From Anniella stebbinsi (Eukaryota > Chordata > Lepidosauria > Squamata > Anniellidae), in NCBI GenBank assembly GCA_029215795.1, contig JARDYH010000005.1:29518001-29582000 (forward strand): 64,000 nt of DNA. Direction: 5' to 3'. The notes under the pieces are model-generated. The model ran no database searches. It was given only the letters and a program-made list of their open reading frames with translations, and was not told where the DNA came from. Positions 30,789 to 40,738 of the stretch are shown here, piece after piece. Made by a program: the position numbers and the translations under genes. Position 1 is the stretch's first letter. Every line of letters begins with the position of its first letter.

Positions 30789-31196
30789 GGTTCATCTACA
30801 CCTAAGAGTGTAGAGGGAGGGAGGGAGGGAGGGAGGGGGAGGATCGCAGACTTACCTGCTTCTGTGATCCTCCCTCAGCATCTAGATGGCTGTGAGATGT
30901 TTCAGAAGGAAAGAGGGACATTGTGGCTGCCATTTTGGGGGGGCTGAAGAGGGGCCAGTCGCGCAATTGCAAGGCCCTGATCTATCGCAAATGTGAGTAC
31001 TTTTTAAAATTCCCCGCCCCAGCCTTGCCATCCTGGGGATGGTGAAATTGTCCCTCCCCCGGAACCGTGGGGAAAATCAGGATAACTGGGGAACCAGTTA
31101 TGGAGGAGTCGTCCATGCCTGCTCCCGGGATTCCCTGTGCATCATTTGGTTGCACAGGGATGACCCAGGGGAAAAAAACATGGTGTAGACATGGCC
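30789..31196. mobile_element. TCTACACC inverted-repeat element
   Basis: The left GGTTCATCTACACCTAAGAG pairs with the right CATGGTGTAGACATGGCC. A (GAGG)n stretch (30814-30840) follows the left end, as in the related piece at 59010. TIR match is partial and no TSD was found. Confidence 0.55.
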
Positions 31197-32104
31197 AAGG
31201 AAGAAAGAATGGGGAGGGAAAAGGGGGGGGGAAATGTCATTCTTTCTGCAGGGCTGATACAATGGCCCTGCTCTCCATCTCATCTCCTTCAGCTGAGCCT
31301 GCTGGAATGGCTTTTGGTGGGGACAGCTGAAGGAGGCGAAGCTGTAATGGTGCATCTGAACCACTATCTGAAGCAGCCACTTTTTACTGCCTCATGGTAG
31401 GGCTGCCTCTGAAAGAGCAACACCTGAAAAGTGGATTCATGTTTTATACACAAGTAGGGATACGGAAGGCCCAAACTACTCCTGCTCAGCCACTGCCTTT
31501 TTTTTTTTAAAGCACACACAACTGAGCATCAAATCTCTTTTGGGTCTGAGTGACATGTGGCTGAGATGCAGCAGTTTGTCTAAATCTGAGTCATGCAGAG
31601 AGATGGAGCCTGTAACTTGACCCCCTCATTCCTGCCATATTTTTGCACAGCTCAACCATGTGGTTATATTTTGTTTGCTCCCTCTTGAATGGGGGCAGTG
31701 AAATTGGGGTGGGACTTTAGGAGGGCAGTGTGACCGGGATCCTTTTCAACTAATGAGGGAAAGACCAGCACAACAAAACAGATGCCTTCCCCATAATCTG
31801 GCCTGTTCTTCTGTAAACCTTCTCCTCAGCTTTGATGTCACCTCCACACATTCCATCTGTTTCCAATAAAGTGGGTTGCATTTTTGGTGGTTGGCGGGGT
31901 TTTTTAAATCACCGCCTCTGGTAAAAACAGACCCTTCAGTGCTTCATCCCACTGATTCAGCTGGGGTTTCTTTCAGGATTGCCAAGTGTATCTCAAGCTT
32001 TTTGAATTTGTCCCCACTGCCTCCTTTAGAGAGTTATTCTGGGCCCTGCAAATACCAGTCACCTGTCCCACAGTCGAGCATGCAGGGATGCTTGCCCGCA
32101 ATTG
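31197..32104. other. No recognised feature
   Basis: GC-moderate sequence with a G run at 31221-31228 and a T run at 31499-31508. No gene evidence. Confidence 0.4.
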
Positions 32105-32460
32105 TTGTACATTAGGGTGACCAGATTTTGGAACCCAAAATCCCGGTCCAAAATGTCCACCCAAAACGGCCGCCCAAAGGGGGCGTGCCCACCCCCCAAA
32201 AAACATAAAATATATTTTTTTAAAAGGCCACCCACCATGTGAGATCTGAACCCCCCCACCCCACAAAACAAACCCCACCACCACCATGCCACCCCCCCAA
32301 AAAACACAGCGAGGGGGGAGGGGGCTTACCTGCTGGGGCCGTCCGCTGGCGCCCGCGGTCGCCAGCGGACAGCAGCAGACGGTCCCAGCAGGTAAGAAGA
32401 GTGACGTGGGAGGCGGGAGGCGGCAGGGCCCCCCCACTTACCTGCGGGAGGGCCCCCCCA

Positions 32461-32648
32461 CTTACCTGCTGGGGCAGCCGCTTCTCTCCGGTGCTCAATT
32501 CTACTGAGAAACTGGCTTCGCGGCCTGTCCCTCAGTAGCGCGCCAGGTGATGATGTCATCACCCGGCACGCTACTGAGGGACAGGCCGCGAAGCCTGTTT
32601 CTCAGTAGATTTGAGCACCGGAGGGAAGCGGCCGCCCCAGCAGGTAAG
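32461..32648. repeat. 188-bp near-perfect palindrome (first of two)
   Basis: The left arm starts CTTACCTGCTGGGGCAGCCG and includes TCTACTGAGAAAC and CGCGGCCTGTCCCTCAGTAG. The right arm mirrors this and ends GCCGCCCCAGCAGGTAAG. The centre is GGTGATGATGTCATCACC, itself palindromic. Only a few mismatches separate the arms. Confidence 0.9.
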
Positions 32649-32676
32649 TGGGGGGGGGGCCTCCCACCTCCCTCTC

Positions 32677-32861
32677 CTTACCTGCAGGGGCAGCTGCTTC
32701 CCTCCGGTGCTCGAATCTACTGAGAAACAGGCTTCGCGGCCTGTCCCTCAGTAGCGCGCCAGGTGATGACATCAGCACCTGGCACGCTACTGAGGGACAG
32801 GCCGCGAAGCCTGTTTCTCAGTAGATTCGAGCACCGGAGGGAAGCGGACGCCCCGGCAGGT
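32677..32861. repeat. 185-bp near-perfect palindrome (second of two)
   Basis: Same design 216 bp downstream of the first: CTTACCTGCAGGGGCAGCTG, CGAATCTACTGAGAAAC, CGCGGCCTGTCCCTCAGTAG, centre CAGGTGATGACATCAGCACCTG, then the mirror. The two palindromes are a tandem duplication. Confidence 0.9.
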
Positions 32862-33419
32862 GGTGGCGGGGGGGTCCCCCCACCCGAAACCCCACCACCA
32901 AGCCACCCATCCCCCCCAACACCCAGCCCGGACCTACCGGGTCTGCCACTGCTCGCCGCCACTGCCGCGTGACCTCCCGCAGCCCCGGTTTGCCCCCGCT
33001 GACCCCCGGTTGGCCGGATCGCCCCAGGTTTCCTGGTTAGGACTGGGAAACCCCAGGCGATCTGGTCATCCTATCCAGCCTGCTGCTGTGATCAAAGGTC
33101 TGTGGATTGGGGGCCAGAACCAAATCAGACACTGGAATAGGACAAGGGAATACAGCAAGACAACTCTGAACCTTCCTAAAACCATAACAAACCATACTGA
33201 AATCAAGTTGGGATGATAGTTCTGGTGAAGGAGCATTTGCCCTGTCTCAAATTCAATGGGAATAAATGAGAATCCTTAGCTGTTGGACATTTAACTCACC
33301 CGCGACTAATCAAGAGAGGAAGACTGCACCTGCCTCAGGATTCTATCACTCCCTGGAATTTTGCACTCCCCACCATTCCAGGTTTTCCAGCTGCTGCCCC
33401 CATCACCAACCAACAGTCT

Positions 33420-33486
33420 GAAAAGAGCTTGAACATTTCCCGAGTCCCAGCCTAACACTCTAACCACTACACCACCACACTGGCTT
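33420..33486 (-). repeat. tRNA-like SINE head
   Basis: The minus strand reads GCCAGTGTGGTGGTGTAGTG then GTTAGAGTGTTAGGCTGGGA, with an A-box-like TGGTGTAGTGG. This is the head of a MIR-like or tRNA-derived reptile SINE. The body is lost or diverged. Confidence 0.65.
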
Positions 33487-33496
33487 ACCCAGTGGC

Positions 33497-33660
33497 AGGA
33501 TGTTTGTGTTATCAACCAGAACTGTTTCGTTAAAAACTGTTTACTTTAAACTGTGTGTAATAACTAGCTGTGTTTTGTGACTGCCCATTATTAATAACTG
33601 TTGGTGTTATCAGCAAGAACTGTTTTGTGACTGGCCACTATTAATAATGTGATTGTCACT
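33497..33660 (+). repeat. Short degenerate tandem repeat
   Basis: GTGTTATCAACCAGAACTGT and GTGTTATCAGCAAGAACTGT about 100 bp apart, with TTTGTGACTGCCCATTATTA / TTTGTGACTGGCCACTATTA in the same order: two diverged units. Confidence 0.75.
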
Positions 33661-34072
33661 CTCAGGACTTTCTGCATTTAATTTCCGTCTGACCTCACTG
33701 TTTACAACACACACACCCTTTCCAAACTGTGTGTGTGTGTATGTGTGATATATACCAACTCAGGATAATACGTCTTGCATCTGGTGAAATGATTTGTAGT
33801 CCATAAGATCTTATGTGCCATAATGAATGTGTCCATCTTGAAAGCTGCCACAAAACTCTGTTGTTTTAGCTTCAGGATTAATGGAGTTCCTTGGCGGCTC
33901 CCACATGCTCTGAAGTGACCCATTTTGGACCCGTTGCCACTGGGGTATTGACACCCATGGAGCTTTTCGTGGGTGTACCATGGGATCTCTGGTGGCATAA
34001 ACACTGTTCTGCTGCCAGGCTTAGCTACACACCTAGAAAAATATAACGTGTGAAGAGGCTCAGAGATACTAA

Positions 34073-34446
34073 CTAGGGGGCTGTCAATACACAGGGAAAG
34101 CCCCGCGGTGGCTGTGGATCTGTGCTACGTTGGGGCTTTCCCACAATGCTTTCCCCACAATGCTGTGTTTTGAAAATGTCAGGGATTCACCCTGACTTTT
34201 TCAAACAGAGCGACACCAGCATGGCACTTCTGCCATGTAACATCACTCTGCAGCCAACCCAGAGACAACCCAAAGTGGAGCCTGGTGGAAGGCAACCAGA
34301 GATTGGTCGTCTTCCACCAGGAAGAGGGCAGGGGTGGCTCTGGGACCCACATGGCTGCCAAGAAATCCTGCGCTCCTTCCTCGGCATCAGGATTACCTGG
34401 CAGCGCCCCGGGAAAGGGAAAGCGCAGGGTTGAAGACAGCACCTAG
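34073..34446 (-). mobile_element. Family I element, copy 2 (374 bp)
   Basis: The ends CTAGGGGGCTGTC and the reverse complement of GACAGCACCTAG. The interior has AAAGCCCCGCGGTGGCTG, GGAGCCTGGTGGAAGGCAAC and TCTTCCACCAGGAAGAGGGC, matching 27373-27745 reversed. A relic of the same family at 49098-49165 has GCAGCCACCATGGGCTTTCC. Confidence 0.72.
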
Positions 34447-34523
34447 ATATATATTAATAGACTAGCCTTCCAGAAATTAAACTTGTGCTGCTATTGAGGT
34501 TTAGACTAAGTTGTGCTGATTAT

Positions 34524-34660
34524 CAGCCTTCCCCAATCTTCCACTGGAGTTGTGAAGCTTAATAAGTTCTCCATTGGGGTTCTGATGTATAGTCTGCTGA
34601 CTGGGAACAATGGGTGTTGCGGCCCAATGCATCTGGAGGGCACAAAGTGAGGGAAGGCTG
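34524..34660. repeat. CAGCCTTCCCCAA fold-back (degenerate)
   Basis: The left CAGCCTTCCCCAATCTTCCA and the right CATCTGGAGGGCACAAAGTG with GAGGGAAGGCTG pair like the element at 21961-22112. The middle is strongly diverged. Confidence 0.6.
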
Positions 34661-34870
34661 GGTTAGCGTGTCAGCCTAGCCCTGGGCTGACCCAGGTTCA
34701 AATCCCCACTCTGCCACAAAGCTCACTGGGAGACCTTGGATTGCTCCCAATTTCTCAGCCTCACCTCCTCACAGGGGTGTGGTGAGGATAAAATGTGTTA
34801 GGGGAGAACCTTGTATCTTGACCTGTATTCCTTAGATAGATGTTGGGATAAAAATGAAATAAACAACATA
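34661..34870 (+). repeat. MIR-like SINE
   Basis: Has a perfect B box GGTTCAAATCC (34696-34706), then CCACTCTGCCACAAAGCTCA, CTGGGAGACCTTGG and CAGCCTCACCTCCTCACAGG, the MIR/CORE-type order, ending GGATAAAAATGAAATAAA. The head is diverged. Confidence 0.78.
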
Positions 34871-34942
34871 CTTTTTATTTTCTCTGACAAAACATCTACA
34901 GATTTGCTCAAGCAAACATTATGCAATACCATTTAGGGAGGG

Positions 34943-34960
34943 GTGTGTGTGTGTGTGTGT
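34943..34960. repeat. (GT)n microsatellite
   Basis: Nine GT units. Confidence 0.85.
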
Positions 34961-35057
34961 CATTGTGAAGAGGTATCCAATGTGCATAGCAGGCGCATGA
35001 GTCTATAGTTTTTCCCATATGCAACAGGATCTCATTGTGGGTTGTATGTGCAAAAAG

Positions 35058-35939
35058 TAGGGGTGTGCACGCCAAAAAATATCGTCGTTTATCGTTATCG
35101 CCATTTCGGACCAAAAAAATTATCATCTTCATTCATATCGTAGGTGAACCGTATCTTCATGATAATTATCGTGAAAAAACAATATTTTCTGCAGCCTTAT
35201 TTTTAAAGAAAAAATGCCTATAACTTCTGTATTTTAAAAGTTAGAGGCTTGAAATTTGGTCACTGTGCTTTGGTCACAGTGCCTAAGAATGTGTATGAAA
35301 TTTGAGATCGATCCCTCCAACCCTCGATTTTATATGATTTTTTTGAACATTGTTTCTGTTCTGACAGGTCTGAATGAATGCATGTGACGAGCTGTCATTC
35401 TGATCTGTCAGAACTGAAACAAACTTTAATAAATTCATATAAAATCGAGGGTTGGAGGGATCAATCTCAAAGTTGGAGGGATCGATCTCAAATCACATAT
35501 TTGCTACACATATGTGCCAAATTTGAGATCGATCCCTCCAACCCTCAATTTTATATGAATTTATTAAAGATCGTTTCAGTTCTGACAGATCAGAATGACA
35601 GCTCGCCACATGCGTTCAATCAGACCTGTCAGAAAGGAAACGATGTTTAAAAAATTCATATAAAATCGAAGGTTGGATGGATCGATTTCAAATTTCATAC
35701 ACATTCTTAGGCATACCCCATAAGCACTGTGACCAAGTTTCAAGCCTCTAACTTTTAAAATACAGAAGTTATAGATATATTTATATGGCAGTATGATAAA
35801 ACGATAAAATGGCTCGAAAATTATCGTCTCCGATGAATATCAGAGGGTTTTCTATCGTATCGTTATCATCAAAGGCATGCATGATAATGACCTTATCGTA
35901 TCGTTGTCATACATATTAACGATATGATACACATCCCTA
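35058..35939. mobile_element. Large hAT-like fold-back (882 bp) with perfect TSD
   Basis: The ends TAGGGGTGTGCACGCC and GATACACATCCCTA are flanked by a perfect 8-bp TSD GCAAAAAG (35050-35057, 35940-35947), diagnostic of hAT-type insertion. About 400 bp from each end pair with each other: CTGTATTTTAAAAGTTAGAG against CTCTAACTTTTAAAATACAG, and TTTGAGATCGATCCCTCCAA in inverted repeats. Repeated ATCGTATCG / CGATACGAT words fill the subterminal zones. There is no transposase frame. A local duplication GTTGGAGGGATC-AATCTCAAA sits near the centre (35450-35492). Confidence 0.93.
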
Positions 35940-36183
35940 GCAAAAAGAGCTTATCTCAACGTGCAGAGTGTTTTCCTTACAGGGAGCTTGTTGGATTGGA
36001 GCATTTATGCCCAAAGTTTGGTTACTTTTTGAATTTTTTTTTTTTTTACATGCACAAGTATTGAGAGGCAATGACAAGATTATTTAATCAATATCATATT
36101 TTAAGACAAAATATTAACATGGAGGTGGGAGAAATGGCAACATAATATAACTTTTTGTTGGATTTCATGGTTGTTGATCATCC

Positions 36184-36225
<42 letters not shown>

Positions 36226-36951
36226 AATCTCGTGTGCATTTGTGAAGAGGAGTTCTATGTTGTTCTGACAGTGTGAGGAATTAATTTGACAAATTCTAAT
36301 GTGATTTTTTGTTGTATTTAAAAATCAAATTTATTTGTTTTTGCCTTCTGGCAGAGCTCTAGGATGAAACGCACAGGTCACCTACTTCCAGAACCTTTTC
36401 ACCGACTCTCTTCCCCATGGTTCCTTTGCCCTTTCATACTTATAAATAATCTCTCATTAACAGAATTGCCTGAGGACAGAAAATGGACTTTTCTTCTTAA
36501 GTCATACACAAATGAAACTGAATTTATTTGTTCTATTCCCTGTAGCAGTTCTGTATAGCCAATGTACCTGCCTTAAGATCACCCTATGCAAGTTTCTACA
36601 GGGCTGTTTGAAGAAGAATGGGGCGGGGGAGAAAGCTGAGGGGGGATGGTTGGGAGAAATGAGACAGCCATGTGGATTATGCCTAGATAATAGTCTGAAC
36701 AAGGCACCTGAGGTAATTTCATATCTCAATTTCAGCACGTCTGGGCCTGACTATTACCTGGGGTAGGCAACCTCAGAAACCCATCTCTGTGCTGTTCACA
36801 GAGAAAGGGAAGGATGCCGATGCAACAAATAAATAATAAGTGAGCTAGTGATTAGTTTTATTCATACATTCAGATTATGCCAGAGCGATTTGTGACATGC
36901 GAAGTTGAAAATAGGTTGCCTGCCATGTATGGTGGCCTCCCAGGTACACTA
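35940..36951. other. No gene; GA microsatellite inside
   Basis: 36186-36222 is a (GA)n tract of about 18 units. The rest is AT-rich unique-looking sequence, with 36360-36760 unassigned. Confidence 0.5.
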
Positions 36952-37357
36952 GAGCCTATCTACACTACTAGGCTGACCATATGAAAAGGAGGATAGGGCT
37001 CCTGTAACTTTAACAGTTGTAGAGAAAAGGGAATTTCAATTAGTTCCTGGTAAAATTCCCTCTTCATCACAACTGTTAAAGTTGCAGGCACTAAACTAGA
37101 GTGACCATATACAAAAGAAGGCAGGGCCCCTGCAACTTTAACTGTTGTGATGAAGAGGGAATTTTACCAGGAACTAATTGAAATTCCCTTTTCTCTACAA
37201 CTGTTAAAGTTACAGGCGCCCCATCCTCCTTTTCATATGGTCAGCCTATACACTACTGCTTTAAAACAGTTTATAACAGCTTTAAACCGGTTAATAACAG
37301 TTGTTAACCGTTTTAAAACTGTTATAAACTGTTTTAAAGCAGTGTGTAGATAGGATC
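36952..37357. mobile_element. Family E2 fold-back, copy 2, split by copy A10
   Basis: The ends GAGCCTATCTACACTAC and GTGTGTAGATAGGATC are inverted. The inner part 37258-37340 is an 83-bp palindrome with 22-bp perfect arms (GCTTTAAAACAGTTTATAAC at its start). A Family A element sits in the left arm with TSD TACACTAC. The intact right arm predicts the uninterrupted site, so the insertion is confirmed internally. Confidence 0.85.
36969..37248 (-). mobile_element. Family A fold-back, copy A10 (280 bp, mirrored deletions)
   Basis: The ends TAGGCTGACCATATG and its complement have a perfect 8-bp TSD TACACTAC (36961-36968, 37249-37256). Both arms lack the same segment around GTGTCATTTGTATGC, and both carry GTAAAATTCCC / GGGAATTTTAC instead of the usual GTGAAATTCCC. 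The two changes are exact mirror images. It is nested in a Family E2 fold-back. Confidence 0.93.
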
Positions 37358-37524
37358 TATAATGCCATTGTGGGGAACTTTGGGCCTGTGGTTGGATGCA
37401 GCCCACCAGCCTGCTGAGGGCCTTACAGAGGCCCCTCTCCTTCCTTGAAGCCCCACCTCCTGGGAAAGGTGAGGAGAGAAGGAAGCTGACTCTGGTGGGA
37501 GCTGCCGCCTCAGACTCCTGAAAC

Positions 37525-37844
37525 TAGGGTGACCAGATAAAATCCAGGTCAGGGCTCATGTAACTTTAACAGTTGTAGAGAAAAGGGAATTTCAGCCAGT
37601 GTCATTTGCATGCAATTAGTTCCTGGTGAAATCCCCTCTTCATCACAACCGTTAAAGTTGCAGGCACTATAGTAGAGTGACCATATACAAAAGAAGGCAG
37701 GGCCCCTGCAACTTTAACGGTTGTGATGAAGAGGGAATTTCACCAGGAACTAATTGCATACAAATGACAGTGGCTGAAATTTCCTTTTCTCTACAACTGT
37801 TAAAGTTACATGAGCCCTGACCTGGATTTTATCTGGTCACCCTA
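37525..37844 (-). mobile_element. Family A fold-back, copy A11 (320 bp, CCAGGTC subtype)
   Basis: The ends TAGGGTGACCAGATAAAATC and its complement have a perfect 8-bp TSD CCTGAAAC (37517-37524, 37845-37852). Both arms share a private mirrored substitution (CAACCGTTAAAG / CTTTAACGGTTG). Confidence 0.94.
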
Positions 37845-38210
37845 CCTGAAACACCTTGAGGTGGCAGTTTCCTAAGACTTCCACATGCCTTTCCCAAGAT
37901 AAATGACAGTAGACGAAGAAGCCCTGCTCTTTTGGAAGGCCTGCTCTTTCCAAAACAGCAGGGATGGGTTGGGGGAGATTGCGTTCCCCTCCCTCTTGCA
38001 GTTCAGGAAACAGCTGAGCAGTGACAATGAGGGAGCTCCCACTTTTTGCACAGGCCTCACCCACTACAGGTATGCGGCACCCGGAAGGTAAGCTGTCAGA
38101 GAATGCAGCCTTTGGACTGGAAAATGTTCCCCACCCCTGTTATAAAACCTGCTTTGGTCACATGCTGAGCACTGCAGAAATGGTGGTGATGGGGACTCAA
38201 GATCCTAGCA

Positions 38211-38530
38211 TAGGCTGACCAGACAAAATCCAGGTCAGGGCTCCTGTAACTTTAACTGTTGTAGAGAAAAGGGAATTTCAGCCAGGGTCATTTGTATGCA
38301 ATTAGTTCCTGGTGATATTCCCTCTTCATCACAACAGTTAAAGGTGCAGGCACTATACTTGAGTGACCAAATGCAAAAGAAGGCAGGGCCCCTGCAACTT
38401 TAACTGTTGTGATGAAGAGGGAATTTCACCAGGAACTAATTGCATACAAATGACACTGGCTGAAATTCCCTTTTCTCTACAACTGTTAAAATTACAGGAG
38501 CCCTGACCTGGATTTTATCTGGTCACCCTA
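38211..38530 (-). mobile_element. Family A fold-back, copy A12 (320 bp, CCAGGTC subtype)
   Basis: The ends TAGGCTGACCAGACAAAATC and GATTTTATCTGGTCACCCTA have a perfect 8-bp TSD TCCTAGCA (38203-38210, 38531-38538). The left end reads GGCTGACC and the right GGTCACCC, so the fourth base differs between ends. The spacer carries CAAATGCAAAAG. Confidence 0.93.
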
Positions 38531-38744
38531 TCCTAGCAGGCCACAATACATCATGGACTATGTTCAGTTTAGCAGGTCAAATGTTGTGCAGGCCTAATGT
38601 CGATGCAAAACTCACCCTATCACAAAGCCTGCGTCTCCTTGCTGCATCTATTCATTTATTTGTCTATCTGGATTGTCTTTGCCCTGGTATTGCCCTGTTT
38701 CAGAAATATTTAAGTGCCAGCTGTAGCATGCTTTCAACGCCATC

Positions 38745-38992
38745 TAAAGATCCCTTTTTTATCCAGGCCTTCCCTGAGTGAACGTGCTGCCCAGTCTGTT
38801 TTTTTTTTCTAATTATGTGTTGTAGTGGTTTTAATTGGTTTTAATGTTTTTATTAATGTTTTACATTAATGTTTTAACAATTATTGTGTATTTTAATGTG
38901 TATCATAATGTATTTTAATGTTCTTTTATTGGTCTTGTAAACGGCTTAGATATATTATTAAATATGGACAGTAGTATATAAATCTATTAATT
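38745..38992 (+). repeat. LINE 3' tail
   Basis: TCCAGGCCTTCCCTGAGTGA, GTGCTGCCCAGTCTGTTTT, ATTAATGTTTTACATTAATG and a final AGTATATAAATCTATTAAT match the LINE tail at 5092-5368 closely enough to be the same subfamily. Confidence 0.75.
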
Positions 38993-39319
38993 TTTTCCCC
39001 CAAATAATGCCATTGGATGTAATATGCATGGGGGTAATAATAATATTGCTGAGTTTTGTATTTTCTGGCTTGGAAATATTAATCTCAGCAACTCCTGATG
39101 TGCTCACCTGAAATATGAACCTGGTGCCCCCCCCCGCAAGTTCTACTCTAGTTCAGAGAAGAATTAGTCTGATCTTCTTTGCTCTCACCCGCTCACCCAC
39201 CCACTTATCTTCCTACTGGGGAGAAGGAGAAGGAGGAGGGGAGGTATGGTATGGTATCCATCTAGGCATCTACCCCTCCCTCCCTCTGGCACTTGGCATA
39301 CTGCTCGTCTAAGCATGAT

Positions 39320-39600
39320 CATTTATTTATTTAAAATATTTATATACCACCCTTCAGGAACAGAATGTGTAAAAACAGAAATTAAACTTGAAGTAAACCA
39401 CAATAACTCAGAAACTGAGTAAGCTAATCATAAGAATCAGCAAGTGCTTATTTAAACAAATAAGCTTATAAAGGTGCCAAAACACCACCAAGGTTGGCGC
39501 CTGTCGTACAGTAGGGGAGAGACAGTTCAAAAGGCCAGGGTGCCACGACTGAAAAGGCCTTTGCCCTGGTTGCTGTCAGATGTACATGTGCAGGTGATGG
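39320..39600 (-). repeat. LINE 3' tail (minus)
   Basis: ATTTATTTATTTAAAATATT, ATATACCACCCTTCAGG and later GGCCAGGGTGCCACGACTGA with AAAAGGCCTTTGCCCTGGTT are in the reversed L2/CR1 order seen at 12520 and 13025. Confidence 0.7.
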
Positions 39601-40738
39601 ACACAGAGGACTAGAGTTGGGTGTTATACTGATGATGAAGGATACTGGTTTGTCTAATTTATGCATATGCTAATTTATATATATAGATGCATATTTAGAC
39701 ATTACTATTATAACTTAAACAAGAATACATACATATCACCATAGTATGGAATACATACATATCACCAGATGACCTGTGTGTGCCTGCCTGTTCAGTCTGC
39801 TGTCCAGGTGGTAAGTGTTGACAGACAACTTCATATGGACAACTTCTTCCTTCTTATGGTTCTTTATCTTTAAATTAACATTGGACCGGGCAGCCCTTCG
39901 ACTGGGCAGCTCTTCAAATAGAGGACTGCCCTCCTGTAAAAGAGGATGTATGTCCACCCCATGTGGTATTTTGCCCCAAAACCCTGCCCTCAAAACACCT
40001 CCGGCCAGTATGCAGACTCAGGCTGCTTTGACCCAGTTTGTGATTATTGTAAAAAAATCCTTTACTTTCAGTTTCTGGTTGCTAGAACTTGTCGCATACC
40101 TACATCTATGACTAAAGAGCTGCCATTGATGCTTAACGGCTCTCCCAAGACCAAATCCATGCAAAGCATGAATCAGAAACCCTTTAGTGTTTCTTCCTCC
40201 AATGTCTTTATTTTTTTCCTTGCAAAACTGTATCAGAATACTGCAGTCCCGGCATCACTTGCTAATGACCTCTGTTGAGCCTATGACAGGATCCCCTGGG
40301 GGGTGTGGGCGGGGGGGGGGGAGGAAGGGTCTCAATCTGGCAGCAATTATAGGAGGGAAAGTTAACTCCCCTCCCCAGTTGCTTCAACATCAATGTGTCA
40401 AAACAAAGAACTGAAACATTTCAAACGCCAAATTCAAATGTCACCAGCAATAAGGGGCTACACTTTCAAGCAGCAGCAAAACACTGCTGCGGTGCTTTTA
40501 TCCCCCACCAGCATCTCAGCTCGAATTTGGCTTCCATTAGGCCTGCAATTTTTTTTAAAAGGCAAATAAGAGATTATTCTGTCAAATGGAAATAAGGGAG
40601 GTGGCTGCTTCCGTGACTCCCCATTCTTCTTTGGTCAATGTTGTGTTCCTTTGGTGAATGCTAGAGAGTTTTCAGGGCCTTCCCTAGAGGAGGAAATACG
40701 CTTTTTCGTTTGAAGAGAGAAAAATAGGGTGCCTCTAC
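39601..40738. other. No recognised feature
   Basis: 39680-40300 is unique-looking with a duplicated AATACATACATATCACCA (39724 and 39750). A G run is at 40309-40320. No gene evidence. Confidence 0.45.

Larger units (their letters stand above)
32113..33073 (+). mobile_element. Family C GC-rich element, copy 2 (961 bp)
   Basis: Starts TAGGGTGACCAGATTTTGG and ends TCTGGTCATCCTA, like copy 1. It shares the near-end blocks AAAATCCC-GTCC at the left and GCCCCGGTTTGCCCC...GGTTAGGAC-GGGAAA at the right. The interior carries three palindromes bounded by CTTACCTGC / GCAGGTAAG: 32325-32396, 32461-32648 and 32677-32861. The flanks TTGTACAT and TCCAGCCT do not match. No coding capacity is credible. Confidence 0.83.

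Noticed and set aside
14747..38530. Regularly repeated palindromes resembling a CRISPR array
   Set aside because: Units are 172-332 bp, irregularly spaced, flanked by 8-bp duplications and set in vertebrate-type DNA. They are transposons.
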